From Akkermansiaceae bacterium (GTDB lineage Bacteria > Verrucomicrobiota > Verrucomicrobiia > Verrucomicrobiales > DEV007): a DNA stretch of 41,975 nucleotides. Positions within the stretch are counted from its first letter, which is position 1. Every line of letters begins with the position of its first letter. The stretch spans positions 1 to 41,975 of the forward strand of contig JACKQC010000029.1 in the NCBI GenBank assembly GCA_024233085.1. The letters are read 5' to 3'. Below, one piece after another: positions 26,163-35,164 of this stretch. A program made the translations under genes and the position numbers. Below the pieces are notes generated by a model. The model did no database searches. It was not told the DNA's origin and worked only from the letters and a program-made list of their open reading frames with translations.

Positions 26163-29075
26163 CTACTCGATGCTGAAGGTGATGGCCTCGGTTTTCACGA
26201 CACGGGTGCGGCGGTCCTTCGGCCGGATGAGGCGGGCCTGGAAGCCCTCGAAAAGCTCCATGTCGGCGCGGTAGATGCCGGTTTGCAGGAGCAGATTGTT
26301 GCTCGTGGTCCGGGCCTGGAGACGGCGGTCGCCGAAGGATTTTCCGCCCACGGTCACCTCGCGCACCCCGTCGGGCAGATTGCGGTAGATCACGTTGTAG
26401 GGGCAATGGTTCTCGCCTTTCTTGAATCCGAGCCGGCTCCAGACGGTGCCGAGCCGGTCCTGCTCCTGCACGGGCAGGTAAAAGGTCGCGGTGTTGTGGG
26501 CCATGGCCACGCGCAGGTCGTCCAGGCTCAGGCCGCCGGGAAAGTCGGGCGAGTAGTAAATGTCCCCGCGCTCGCGAACCATCGGCGGCACGGTGAAATA
26601 GATGAACGCGGAATCGTTCTCCCCGTTCGGCGGCAACTCCGCCGTGTAGGTGCCGGTCAGCTCGTCCTCCTTGAACCAGAAGACAACCTCGAACTTGATC
26701 TCGTCCTCGAGCACCATCTTCCAGGTGAACTCGTTGTCCTCGAATTTCGGCTCCTCGGTGTTGCGCAGCCACTTGCGCCTCGGGTAATACCACTTGCCGT
26801 CAGATTCGTCGAGGTAGGGATTGTAGCTGTGGTATCCGAAAATAATCGGACTCTGGATGAAGCCCTCCTTCGACTTCATGTAAATGTAGGCGCGGCACTC
26901 GGGTCCGCGGACGACGATGTCGAAATTCGGGTACTCGACCACCTTCAGCTCGTCCTTGAACCGGGTCTGGCGGTTGTCGTCATACCAGCGCTCGTAGTTG
27001 TATCCGAGATTGTTGTCCACGGGCCGCTCCTGGCGCGGAGTCGCGAATTTCACGCCCTCGGGCACGGGCATCTCCTTTTTCACCACCACGCCGATCGGCT
27101 CCGGCGCGCTTCCGTCGGGCCGGATCAAGTCCGTCAGCGGCGGCATCTCGTTGCCGCGGGAACGCCGGGCGATCTTCGTCGAGACCACCGCGAGGTGCTC
27201 GGTCCGCGCCGCCGCCGGCTGCACATAGGTGCGCACCTTGCTGAGCCCGAGCTTCTTGCCGAGCGACTCGCAGACCTCCACATCGACGAAATCCTCGAAG
27301 TCCGAAAAGATGTAGAGCGAATCGATCTTTTCCTTGATGAGAAACTCCGCCGCCGCGCCGAGGCGGTTCTCGCCGCCGCGGGCGATGAACATGTTGGTGC
27401 GCGTCTTGAAGGTGTCGATGAGCCGGTCGACGTAGTGCTGCTCGGCCTTGCGCGGCAGGTCGCCCCACAGGAACCAATAGGGGCTGCGCGTCCCCTTGTT
27501 CCACTCCTTCGGCCAGTTGGGCCGGACCTCGTCGGCGAGGATGGGGTAAATCTCGGTGCCCTTCGTCGCGCCAAGAATGCCGGCGTGGTTGACGTAAACG
27601 ATGGGGGCGTCCTTGAAGTTCTTGTCCACCTCCCGGACGACGAGCGGCAGGTATTCGGCCATCGAACCCGACACGTCGAGGATCACACCCAGCACCTCGC
27701 CCTCCATCTTCTGGCCGAACATCATCTTCGACCCCGCCACCCCCGTGGCGCCGAAGCTCATCGACGGCGCGAAATCCACGTCGAATCCCGGCGTGCTGGC
27801 CATGCCGGTGAACTCGAGATTCGACATCGCCACCGTCGAAAGGCTCGCCGCCGCGACGATGTTCGCCGTCTGGCTCGCGGCCGTCGCGGCGCGCTGGGCC
27901 TTCTGAACCGTCTGGTTCTGCACCTGTTCCTCGGAATCGCTCGGCGCCACCGCCGCCACAATCTGGGGCGGCGCGATGCGCGGCACCGCGATATACACCA
28001 GCCCGAGCAGCAGGAAGGCCCCCGCGTGAATCAACAGCGTCACCGACAGGGACACCAGCTTGTCGCGTGCCTTCGTCCGCTCCAGGGACGCCTCGACCTC
28101 CTCCCGCCGGTGCTGGATTTCGTCCGCCAGATGGTCCGGCTCGTATTCTCCGTGGAGAAAATCGTGGTCGTCCGCCACGGCCGACGGTTTCGGGACTGCG
28201 GACACGGACTCCTCCGCTTCCGAATCCACCGCCAGGGCCGCCACCGCGACGGCGGCGTCCGACTTTGGCTTCGGTTCGGCTACGGCTTCGGCGGCGGCTT
28301 CCGCTTTTTCACCCGGAGGCCTCAGTTTGACCGGCTTCGAGATCGGCTCCGGCGTTTCCGGCTCCGCGACCGGGGCGGCGGCCACCGGTTCGGGGGCGGA
28401 CTCTTCCGGCTTTTTCCGCCGGGACACGAGAACGGGCGCCGGCGCGGGCTCGGCTTTCGCGGCCGGGGTTGCGGGCGCGGCTTGCGGTGGCTCGGTGGAA
28501 ATTTGAACCGCCGGCTCCTCTTCCTCCGGCTCCTCCTCGGGTATGACGACCGCCACCGGCTCCGGCTCGGCTTCCGCCGCCTCCGCCACCGGTTCGGGCT
28601 TGGGCTCGACGACTGCGGCGGGCTCGGGCGCTTTCACCGGCGCCTCCGCCGGGGCCTCGGCCCGCACTCCCATCGACTCCAGCACATGCCCGTAGGCGGC
28701 CTCCAACTCCGGCGAAGTCGCCGCGCTGTCGAGGCTCGACGCGGTCAGGAAATGCCGCAGCGCCGTCTTTCCGTCGCCCCCGCGATGGGCGATGGTCGCC
28801 AGGGCCAGGTGGGCCTCCGCGCTGGCGGGGTTCGCGCCCAGCACGTGTTGAACGATGTTCCGGGCGTCGTCCGCGGCCCCGGCCGAGGCGTAGCACAGCG
28901 CGGCCGAAATCAGCGACGCCTCGTCGTCGGGCAGCGCCTCGATGTCGCTCAGCAATTCGTGCGCCGAGGCCGTGTCACCCTCGCCGAGATAAGCCTCGAT
29001 CAGCGCGTGGCGCGTTTCCCAGTTCTCCGGGGAGGCGTCGAGCGCCTTTCGCAGGGCCTTGATGATGGGATTCAT
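26163..29075 (-). CDS. TPR - transmembrane - vWA domain protein
   Basis: The 970-residue protein has N-terminal TPR-like helices (about 1-130), a long Pro/Ala/Glu-rich disordered linker (about 140-335), a membrane helix (about 340-364), and then a domain with a vWA MIDAS motif DVSGSM (467-472). The vWA region (about 460-610) includes LYIFSDFEDFVD. A C-terminal region of about 350 residues has repeated aromatic and basic strands (YYPRRKWLRN, FWFKEDELTGTYTAELPP). The topology places the TPR part in the cytoplasm and the vWA part outside (inference). It is the first gene of the set with the 99-residue and pseudokinase genes. A TPR-vWA protein next to a TPR pseudokinase suggests an inner-membrane assembly; no family assignment is made for the C-terminal region. 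Confidence 0.85.
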   Translation of the reverse strand: MNPIIKALRKALDASPENWETRHALIEAYLGEGDTASAHELLSDIEALPDDEASLISAALCYASAGAADDARNIVQHVLGANPASAEAHLALATIAHRGGDGKTALRHFLTASSLDSAATSPELEAAYGHVLESMGVRAEAPAEAPVKAPEPAAVVEPKPEPVAEAAEAEPEPVAVVIPEEEPEEEEPAVQISTEPPQAAPATPAAKAEPAPAPVLVSRRKKPEESAPEPVAAAPVAEPETPEPISKPVKLRPPGEKAEAAAEAVAEPKPKSDAAVAVAALAVDSEAEESVSAVPKPSAVADDHDFLHGEYEPDHLADEIQHRREEVEASLERTKARDKLVSLSVTLLIHAGAFLLLGLVYIAVPRIAPPQIVAAVAPSDSEEQVQNQTVQKAQRAATAASQTANIVAAASLSTVAMSNLEFTGMASTPGFDVDFAPSMSFGATGVAGSKMMFGQKMEGEVLGVILDVSGSMAEYLPLVVREVDKNFKDAPIVYVNHAGILGATKGTEIYPILADEVRPNWPKEWNKGTRSPYWFLWGDLPRKAEQHYVDRLIDTFKTRTNMFIARGGENRLGAAAEFLIKEKIDSLYIFSDFEDFVDVEVCESLGKKLGLSKVRTYVQPAAARTEHLAVVSTKIARRSRGNEMPPLTDLIRPDGSAPEPIGVVVKKEMPVPEGVKFATPRQERPVDNNLGYNYERWYDDNRQTRFKDELKVVEYPNFDIVVRGPECRAYIYMKSKEGFIQSPIIFGYHSYNPYLDESDGKWYYPRRKWLRNTEEPKFEDNEFTWKMVLEDEIKFEVVFWFKEDELTGTYTAELPPNGENDSAFIYFTVPPMVRERGDIYYSPDFPGGLSLDDLRVAMAHNTATFYLPVQEQDRLGTVWSRLGFKKGENHCPYNVIYRNLPDGVREVTVGGKSFGDRRLQARTTSNNLLLQTGIYRADMELFEGFQARLIRPKDRRTRVVKTEAITFSIE

Positions 29076-29193
29076 GGAAAAATGGTCGATTCGGTTCGCT
29101 TCGGCCCAAGAGCTTGGCCCTCCGCGGCGGGAAATGTGACCGCGATTCTCCGAATTTCGCCCGCCCGGTTCAAGGCTATAATTTTCGCAAAAA

Positions 29194-30000
29194 CTACGCC
29201 GACTCCCACACCTCCCGCGTCCGTTCCAGCCCGATCTTCGCCGTCTCCAGCGGATCGCGCTCCCACCACCCCGCGTTAAACAACTCCAGGCTCAGCCAGC
29301 GGTCGTATCCCTTTTCCTTCAACACCGCCAGCTCCGCCCGCAGGTCGATCGCGCCGTCGCCGACCATCACGCGGTCCGGGTCCTTCTGCGCGCCGCTCGG
29401 GATGTCCGGCGCCGCGTCGTCGATGTGGTAGTGCGCGACGCGCTCCAGCGGCAGGGCGCGGATGTCGTCGAGGGTGGTCTTGTTGTTCCAATTGTGAAAG
29501 GCGTCGAGGATGGTGCAGCCATCCGGGTCGCCGCAGCGGTCGAGCACCGTCACGGTGTCGGGGACGTTGTTCAGGCTGGCGAAAAAGCTGATGTATTCCA
29601 GGACGGCCCGCACCCCGGTTTCCCGTCCGATTTGCAGCAGATCGCCGTAGCGGCGGTGCAGATCGTCGATTCCCGCTTGCTCCATCGGCGGCGTGCAGAC
29701 CACCAGCGGCGAGCCCACCCGCGCCGCCAGCTCGAAACGCCGCCGCGCCTCGTCCAGCGCCAGCTTGTATTCCCAGCCGTCGGTCTCCCCCCAGTTTCGC
29801 ACCGCGATGAAACACGGCACGACCAGGCCGTGGTCGGCCAGCGCCTTTTCGACGTCGGAGATCTCGCCGCCGCGGCCGACGTGCTCGTGGAGTTCGACCG
29901 CCCACAGCTCGATCCCGTCGTAGCCGGCCTGGCCGGCGGCGCGGATTTTTTCGAGCAGAGGCGTCGGTTTGATCGTGGAGGCGTTCAGGGCGTATTTCAT
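29194..30000 (-). CDS. Sugar phosphate isomerase/epimerase-like TIM barrel protein
   Basis: The 268-residue protein matches the xylose-isomerase-like TIM barrel (AP_endonuc_2) family. Metal-ligand candidates occur in the right order: Glu135 in VLEYISF, Asp166 and His169 in ILDAFHNW, His192 in HYHIDDAAPD, and Glu239 in LSLELFN. There is no signal peptide from the ATG at 30000; an in-frame ATG at 30024 would add 8 residues. The product is likely an isomerase, epimerase or dehydratase of a sugar or inositol derivative in the cytoplasm. It diverges from the FG-GAP gene across a gap that contains a CAACCCTGT palindrome. The vWA gene follows after 118 bases. Confidence 0.86.
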   Translation of the reverse strand: MKYALNASTIKPTPLLEKIRAAGQAGYDGIELWAVELHEHVGRGGEISDVEKALADHGLVVPCFIAVRNWGETDGWEYKLALDEARRRFELAARVGSPLVVCTPPMEQAGIDDLHRRYGDLLQIGRETGVRAVLEYISFFASLNNVPDTVTVLDRCGDPDGCTILDAFHNWNNKTTLDDIRALPLERVAHYHIDDAAPDIPSGAQKDPDRVMVGDGAIDLRAELAVLKEKGYDRWLSLELFNAGWWERDPLETAKIGLERTREVWESA

Positions 30001-30053
30001 GGTGGCCAGGACCCTGTCATTCATCGCCCCGGTGACCAAGCCCGAAATCGCGC

Positions 30054-30094
30054 GACCCAACAGGGTTGGGTCGGGGACCACACCCTGTTGGGCC
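30054..30094. repeat. CAACCCTGT palindrome, copy D
   Basis: GACCCAA (30054-30060) and TTGGGTC (30066-30072) are arms of a hairpin identical to the one in copy A but in the opposite orientation. It continues as ACACCCTGTTGGGCC to 30094. It lies between two divergent genes. Confidence 0.8.
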
Positions 30095-30154
30095 GCGTCG
30101 TTTTTGCGCGGGTTGAACTGGCGGGATGCCTCTGTTTTGATGCCGCTTTCCGTC

Positions 30155-33100
30155 ATGTCCCGATCGCTCCCACCTCTCGCCGGCGTGTTTGGCGCGCTGT
30201 TCCTCGGCGTTTTCGCGCCCGGTTTCGCCCCGACCGGGGAGGCCGGCGAACCGCTCTTCGAAAAACTCGCCCCCTCCGCGACGGGGCTCGATTTTTCCGT
30301 GCCCATCGACACGAAACATCCCGACAAACGCCTTTACTACTCCGCCATGGCCTGCGGCGGCGTGGCGGCGGGCGATCTCGACGGGGACGGGCGGCCCGAC
30401 CTGTTTTTCGCCTGCGGCGCGGCGCCGAACCGCCTATTCCTGCAGTCGGAGACGCCCTTCGCCTTTGCCGACAAAACCGCGCCCGACCTCGCCGACGACG
30501 GGAGCTGGTGCACCGGCGCGGCCATGGTGGACATCGACAACGACGGCGATCTCGATCTCTACGTGATGCGCCACGACGCGCCGAACCGTCTCTGGATCAA
30601 CGAATCCACCCCCGGCCGGCCCGTTTTCACCGACCGGGCCGCCGAACACGGGCTCGACATCCGCGACGCCTCGCTGGTCGCGACCTTTCACGACTACGAC
30701 CGCGACGGCGATCCGGATCTCTTTCTCGGCATGAACGCCTACTACCGCCAGGGCGGCCGCCCGGCCGGGGGCGTGCCGATGGAGACGCTGCCCGACGGCC
30801 AAAGGCGCATCCTGCCGCCGTGGGACCGCTTCTTCGGCGTGTCGGGCCTCGATCCCGACTCGGGCGAACCGAAATACGACGAGATCGGCCGGCCCAACCG
30901 CCTGCTCCGCAACGAGGGCGGCCGCTTCGCCGACGCCACGCGGGCGGCCGGTCTGCTGGCCGATCCCTCGCACACCAACGCGGCGGCCTGGTGGGATTTC
31001 GACGCGGACGGCTGGCTCGATCTCCACGTCTCGAACGACTTCGCGGACCGCGACGAGCTTTACCGGAACAACCGCGACGGCACCTTCACCGAGGTCGCGG
31101 CCGACCGGCTCCAGCACACGGCGTGGTTCTCGATGGGCTCGGCGGCGGAGGACATCAACGGCGACGGCCTGACCGACCTGCTGGTCGCGGACATGCTGCC
31201 GACGACGCATTACCGGCAAAAACTCACCATGGGCGACATGGGCTCGGGCTTCGAGCAGATGTTCGCCGAGGGCCTTCCGATCCAGAAAATGGTCAACACC
31301 CTTTTCGTCAACACCGGCACGGGCCTGTGTCTCGAGGCCGCCTTCCAGGCCGGGCTCGCGCAGACGGACTGGACGTGGACGGCCAAGAGCGGCGACTTCG
31401 ACAACGACGGGCGCGTCGATTTCTACTTTCCCACCGGCCACAGCCGCGACTTCAACAACTCGGACCTCATCCGCGTCACGCCCGCGATGCGGATCGGGAA
31501 AAACTACTGGGATTTCTTCGAGGACGCCCCCGAACTGCGGGAGAAAAACCTCGCCTTTCGAAACACGGCGGGCCACGGGGGCGTTCCGCGCTTCGAGAAA
31601 GCCGCCGACTGGGGGCTCGGCGACGAGGAGACCATGAGCTTCGGCGCGGCGGTGGCCGATTTCGACCGCGACGGCGACCTCGACCTGGTGACGATGAACC
31701 TCGGGGATCCGCCCGCCGTTTTTCGCAACCGGACCGCCAATCGCGGCCTGCTCGTCGCGCTGCACGGCGCGCGCGGCAACCGCTTCGGGCTCGGCGCGCG
31801 GCTTTGCGTGGAAATGGCCGACGGCACCCGGCAATACCGCACCCTGGCGCCGCAGAACGGCTACCTCGAGAGCGACGAACCGCTCGCGCACTTCGGCCTC
31901 GGCGCGGCGGACTCGGCGAAGGCCCTCCACGTCCTCTGGCCCGGCGGCGCCCGGCAGCGGGTCGAAAACGTCGCCGCCGGCCGGCGTCTCGACCTCGACG
32001 AACCCGCCCCGACCGTCGCCGACGCCTCGCAGGCATCGCCCTTCCCCGAAGCCTCGCCGCCGAAAACGCGGCCGCTTTTCCGGGCCTCGGGCGCGCTGCT
32101 TTCCATCGGCGTGCGCGAAACGGTTTTCGACGACTTTTTGCGCCAGCCCCTGCTGCCGAACCGCCATTCCCAGCTCGGGCCCGGCCAGGCCTGGGGCGAT
32201 CTCGACGGCGACGGCGCGGCCGATCTCGTCATCGGCAGCCCGAAAGGCGCTCCCACCCGCGTTCTCATCGGGCGCGGGCTCGATCCGCGCGGACTTCCCG
32301 TCTTCAACCTGCGGCGGCGCGAACCGTGGATCGGTCCCGACGCGGCGCACGAGGACCTCGGCCTGCTCGCCTTCGAGGCCGACGGCGACGGCGATGTCGA
32401 CCTCTACCTCGTCAGCGGCGGCGTCGAGTGCGAGCCCGGCGACGCCAGCCTCGCCGACCGGCTCATGCTCAATGACGGCACGGGAAAATTCTCCCCCGCC
32501 CCGGCCGGCGCGCTGCCCGCCCCACCGGCGGACGACGGCTTCGCCAGCGGCGGCGTGGTCACGGCGGCGGACTTCGACCGCGACGGCGATCTCGATCTCT
32601 TCGTCGGCGGGCGCGTCGTGCCGGGAAAATATCCGCTGCCCGCGCGGAGTTCCCTGCTGATCAACGACGGCAAGGGCCGCTTCGCCGAGGGCGCCGACAC
32701 CCTCGCCAAGGGCCTGGCCGACGCCGGCCTCGTCACCGGCGCGCTGTGGTCGGACGCCGACGGCGACGGCTGGCTCGACCTGCTTGTCGCGCTCGAGTGG
32801 GGACCGGTGCGCCTCTTTCACAATCGCGGGGGCAAGGCGCTCGAGGACGTCACCGAAGCCGCCGGGCTCGCGGCCCACACCGGTTTCTGGAACAGCATCG
32901 CCGGGCGCGACCTCGACGGCGACGGCGATATCGACTACGTGGCCGGCAATTTCGGCCACAACACGAAATACCACGCCTCGCCCGAGAAACCGGAGCTGCT
33001 CTACTACGGCGACTTCGACGGCACCGGCCGGCCCCACCTCATCGAAGCGAAATACGGCGCCGACGGCGTCTGCCTGCCGCGGCGCGGCTTCAGTTGCTCC

Positions 33101-33907
33101 AGCCGCGCCATGCCCTTCCTCCGCGACAAGGTGAAGACCTTCCACGGCTTCGCCAGCTCCACCCTCGGCGACCTCTACACCCCGGAAAAGGTCGAGACCG
33201 CCCGCGAATTCTCCGCCACCACGCTCGACACCTCGCTGCTCGTCAACGACGGCGAGGGCCGCTTCACCGTCGTGCCCCTGCCCGACCTCGCCCAGATCGC
33301 GCCCGTTTTCGGCATCGTGACCGCGGATTTCGACGCCGACGGCGCCGCCGACCTCTTTTTGGCGCAGAATTTCCACACCCCGCAGATCGAGACCGGCCCC
33401 ATGGACGGCGGCCTGAGCCTGTTGCTGCGCGGAAATCCCGACGCGAAGTCACCCGCCGAGCGCTTCACCCCCCTCTGGCCGCTGGAGAGCGGCGTCGTCA
33501 TCCCCGGCGACGCCATGAGCGCCGGCGCGGGCGATCTCAATGGCGACGGCCGGCCCGACCTCGTGATCGGCGTGAACGACGGCCCCCCGCGCCTGTTGCT
33601 CAACACCGGCGGCGACGCCCCCGGCGCCCCGCTGCGAATCGTGCTCCGCGACCCCCGCGCGCCCGGCAATCCCGCCGCCATCGGCGCCCGCGTCACCGTC
33701 GAGATCACCGGCCTGCCGCCTCAGGTCGCCGAAGTCCAGGCCGGCGCCGGCTATCTCTCCCAGAGCGAGGCGGCCCTCTCTTTCGGCTGGGGAAAAGGCG
33801 CCGCGTCCGCCGCCAAAGTCATCGTCCGCTGGCCCGGCGACGGTTCCCGGACCGAGCACGCGATCCAACGCGAAAGCGCCGCCCCGACCGTTGAAATCGC
33901 GCGGTGA
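30155..33907 (+). CDS. Giant FG-GAP/VCBS protein with two ASPIC/UnbV units (CRTAC1-like)
   Basis: The 1250-residue exported protein has a signal peptide after the ATG at 30155 (MSRSLPPLAGVFGALFLG); another ATG at 30140 is possible. About fourteen FG-GAP calcium motifs of the form DxDxDGxxD are visible, for example DLDGDGRPDLFF, DFDRDGDLDLVT, DADGDGWLDLLV and DLNGDGRPDLVI. Two ASPIC/UnbV domains occur, one near residues 520-610 (GLGARLCVEMADGTRQYRTL) and one at the C-terminus (IGARVTVEITG, then VIVRWPGDG). The protein is thus two CRTAC1-like propeller-ASPIC units in tandem. Such proteins are common in PVC bacteria and probably act in cell-surface adhesion or glycan binding. It is longer than usual single-unit members (about 550-650 residues). 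Confidence 0.88.
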   Translation: MSRSLPPLAGVFGALFLGVFAPGFAPTGEAGEPLFEKLAPSATGLDFSVPIDTKHPDKRLYYSAMACGGVAAGDLDGDGRPDLFFACGAAPNRLFLQSETPFAFADKTAPDLADDGSWCTGAAMVDIDNDGDLDLYVMRHDAPNRLWINESTPGRPVFTDRAAEHGLDIRDASLVATFHDYDRDGDPDLFLGMNAYYRQGGRPAGGVPMETLPDGQRRILPPWDRFFGVSGLDPDSGEPKYDEIGRPNRLLRNEGGRFADATRAAGLLADPSHTNAAAWWDFDADGWLDLHVSNDFADRDELYRNNRDGTFTEVAADRLQHTAWFSMGSAAEDINGDGLTDLLVADMLPTTHYRQKLTMGDMGSGFEQMFAEGLPIQKMVNTLFVNTGTGLCLEAAFQAGLAQTDWTWTAKSGDFDNDGRVDFYFPTGHSRDFNNSDLIRVTPAMRIGKNYWDFFEDAPELREKNLAFRNTAGHGGVPRFEKAADWGLGDEETMSFGAAVADFDRDGDLDLVTMNLGDPPAVFRNRTANRGLLVALHGARGNRFGLGARLCVEMADGTRQYRTLAPQNGYLESDEPLAHFGLGAADSAKALHVLWPGGARQRVENVAAGRRLDLDEPAPTVADASQASPFPEASPPKTRPLFRASGALLSIGVRETVFDDFLRQPLLPNRHSQLGPGQAWGDLDGDGAADLVIGSPKGAPTRVLIGRGLDPRGLPVFNLRRREPWIGPDAAHEDLGLLAFEADGDGDVDLYLVSGGVECEPGDASLADRLMLNDGTGKFSPAPAGALPAPPADDGFASGGVVTAADFDRDGDLDLFVGGRVVPGKYPLPARSSLLINDGKGRFAEGADTLAKGLADAGLVTGALWSDADGDGWLDLLVALEWGPVRLFHNRGGKALEDVTEAAGLAAHTGFWNSIAGRDLDGDGDIDYVAGNFGHNTKYHASPEKPELLYYGDFDGTGRPHLIEAKYGADGVCLPRRGFSCSSRAMPFLRDKVKTFHGFASSTLGDLYTPEKVETAREFSATTLDTSLLVNDGEGRFTVVPLPDLAQIAPVFGIVTADFDADGAADLFLAQNFHTPQIETGPMDGGLSLLLRGNPDAKSPAERFTPLWPLESGVVIPGDAMSAGAGDLNGDGRPDLVIGVNDGPPRLLLNTGGDAPGAPLRIVLRDPRAPGNPAAIGARVTVEITGLPPQVAEVQAGAGYLSQSEAALSFGWGKGAASAAKVIVRWPGDGSRTEHAIQRESAAPTVEIAR

Positions 33908-33959
33908 GGGGAGGCGTCAGGCGGTCCAAGTGAGGCAAGCCCACCGGTCTCTCTTGGTT

Positions 33960-34265
33960 TTAGCTCCGTGGAGGTCTTGCGGGAAAGGTATGTTTCAGAA
34001 ATCGGCGTATTCGCCAAATCAAATAACCTCCAAGGATCATGGCTGCCGGCAGAATCATCGAACAGATGATTGGCGGGATCGACCCATCAAAGAAATCGGT
34101 TACGGATCGAGTCAAACCACCGAGAACGATCCAAATGAATACGGCCTCGATCATAGTAGGCGCTCTCCATCGCCCTGGAGTAGATGGAACACGGAATTTC
34201 CAGAAATAGACAAAGTACGCCCCCAGCGCGATCGCCAATAGGAGGAATGCCGACGAATTCGTCAT
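33960..34265 (-). CDS. Small three-helix membrane protein of unknown function
   Basis: The 101-residue product has three strongly hydrophobic segments: about 5-22 (FLLLAIALGAYFVYFW), 38-54 (IEAVFIWIVLGGL) and 63-86 (IPPIICSMILPAAMILGGYLIW). A basic tail follows (RIRRFLKHTFPARPPR). ATG at 34265. I recognise no family. The lower GC marks it as part of the island that begins just after the FG-GAP gene. Function is unknown. Confidence 0.55.
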   Translation of the reverse strand: MTNSSAFLLLAIALGAYFVYFWKFRVPSTPGRWRAPTMIEAVFIWIVLGGLTRSVTDFFDGSIPPIICSMILPAAMILGGYLIWRIRRFLKHTFPARPPRS

Positions 34266-34336
34266 CGGATCCAGAGATCGGAAATTTTGAAGCCAGCGTC
34301 AAGGAAAAGGACCGGCCGACCGGGAGCCCATTCGCT

Positions 34337-34954
34337 TCAACCGAGTGAGTAAAATCCGCACGGTTCGGTAGCGAAGGCCCAACTGGGCCGCGCCCCGAGC
34401 CTTTCAATTTCCTTGGCAACGATGGCCTCCATCTCCGCCTGGGTCGGGAAAGCGCCGACGACTGACGAAAAGCGGGAAGTTTCGAAGGGGACAATTCCTG
34501 GGCGGGGCGATCCGTGGGAAACTATCTCCGCGGGGCGCGGCCGGAGCGGCTCGGGCATTGGCTGGGGAATCTTACTCTTGTAATCGTGTTCGTGGAGAAA
34601 GCGGACCACGGTACGATAGGAAAGGTCGGCATCGAGGGTTTCGTTGAGCCATCCACAGAGCTTGCGTGCCTTCCAATGAGTCTGTCCGGCCAGCGCCGGG
34701 TCCCCGACAACCGGCAGCACTTTCGCCTCGATTCCTTCGTGTTCGACAATCCGAGGCCGACCGGTGCCTGGCCGATGAATCGATCCATCGATGCCCATTT
34801 CTTTGAAGCACCGCTCCCAAAGGCGCAGGGTTCTGGGGTTCATCCGGCTGTTGCGGAACACCTGATCATAGGGTGTTCCAATAAGGAGCAAACGGATCGC
34901 ATTGAGTCGACGAAAACTCTTGTGATCCAGACCGCAATCTATCGCCAACTCCAA
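34337..34954 (-). pseudogene. IS630-family transposase, N-terminal remnant
   Basis: The first part (to about residue 140) carries the IS630/helix-turn-helix pattern: RRLNAIRLLLIG, NSRMNPRTLRLWERCFKEMGIDG, the GRPRIVEHEG segment, then YRTVVRFLHEHDYKSKIPQP. The DDE catalytic domain that should follow is missing; the rest (AEIVSHG... to the stop at 34337) is unrelated. No clear ATG start exists (TTG at 34954; the frame continues upstream without a convincing start). It is a decayed element on the left side of the STAND-gene island, on the minus strand. Confidence 0.72.
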
Positions 34955-35035
34955 CTCTTCAAGGGAGCAGTTCTCCTGCTTGGGAAGCTGTAAAGGCCGG
35001 TCGATCTACCACCATGGATTCTTTAAAAATAGTAC

Positions 35036-35052
35036 AAGCCAAAATTTGGCTT
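35036..35052. promoter_or_regulatory. 17-base AT-rich palindrome upstream of the STAND gene
   Basis: AAGCCAAAATTTGGCTT is a perfect inverted repeat (8-base arms, one central base) followed by TTTC, about 112 bases before the ATG at 35165. A second perfect palindrome, TAGGAGCCTCCTA, is at 35108-35120. They could be operators or a weak terminator for read-through. TATACA at 35081 is a possible -10 box but has no good -35 partner. Confidence 0.35.
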
Positions 35053-35164
35053 TTTCGGCAAATATTTTTGGCAAGCGGTCTATACAACTGGTCCTTTGAA
35101 GCCATCATAGGAGCCTCCTACTGGTTCCTATCCCACCGGGAGAAAGCCACTTGATAATTATTAA

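Noticed and set aside
23211..29279. A 2022-codon open frame on the plus strand across the minus-strand vWA and pseudokinase genes
   Set aside because: It is the antisense shadow of three well-supported minus-strand genes in GC-rich sequence; the peptide is low-complexity Gly/Val/Arg and shows no domain.
29969..30154. Upstream start for the FG-GAP protein that would include the CAACCCTGT copy D
   Set aside because: The extension overlaps the start of the divergent TIM-barrel gene and would bury the signal peptide; starts at 30140 or 30155 put it at the N-terminus.
29425..33376. Long open frames on either strand overlapping the TIM-barrel and FG-GAP genes
   Set aside because: They read Arg/Ala/Pro-rich sequence antisense or out of frame to the FG-GAP protein; the calcium-motif frame is the real one.
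35053..35164. A normal sigma70 promoter for the STAND gene
   Set aside because: TATACA at 35081 lacks a -35 box at 16-18 bases, so a promoter cannot be assigned.
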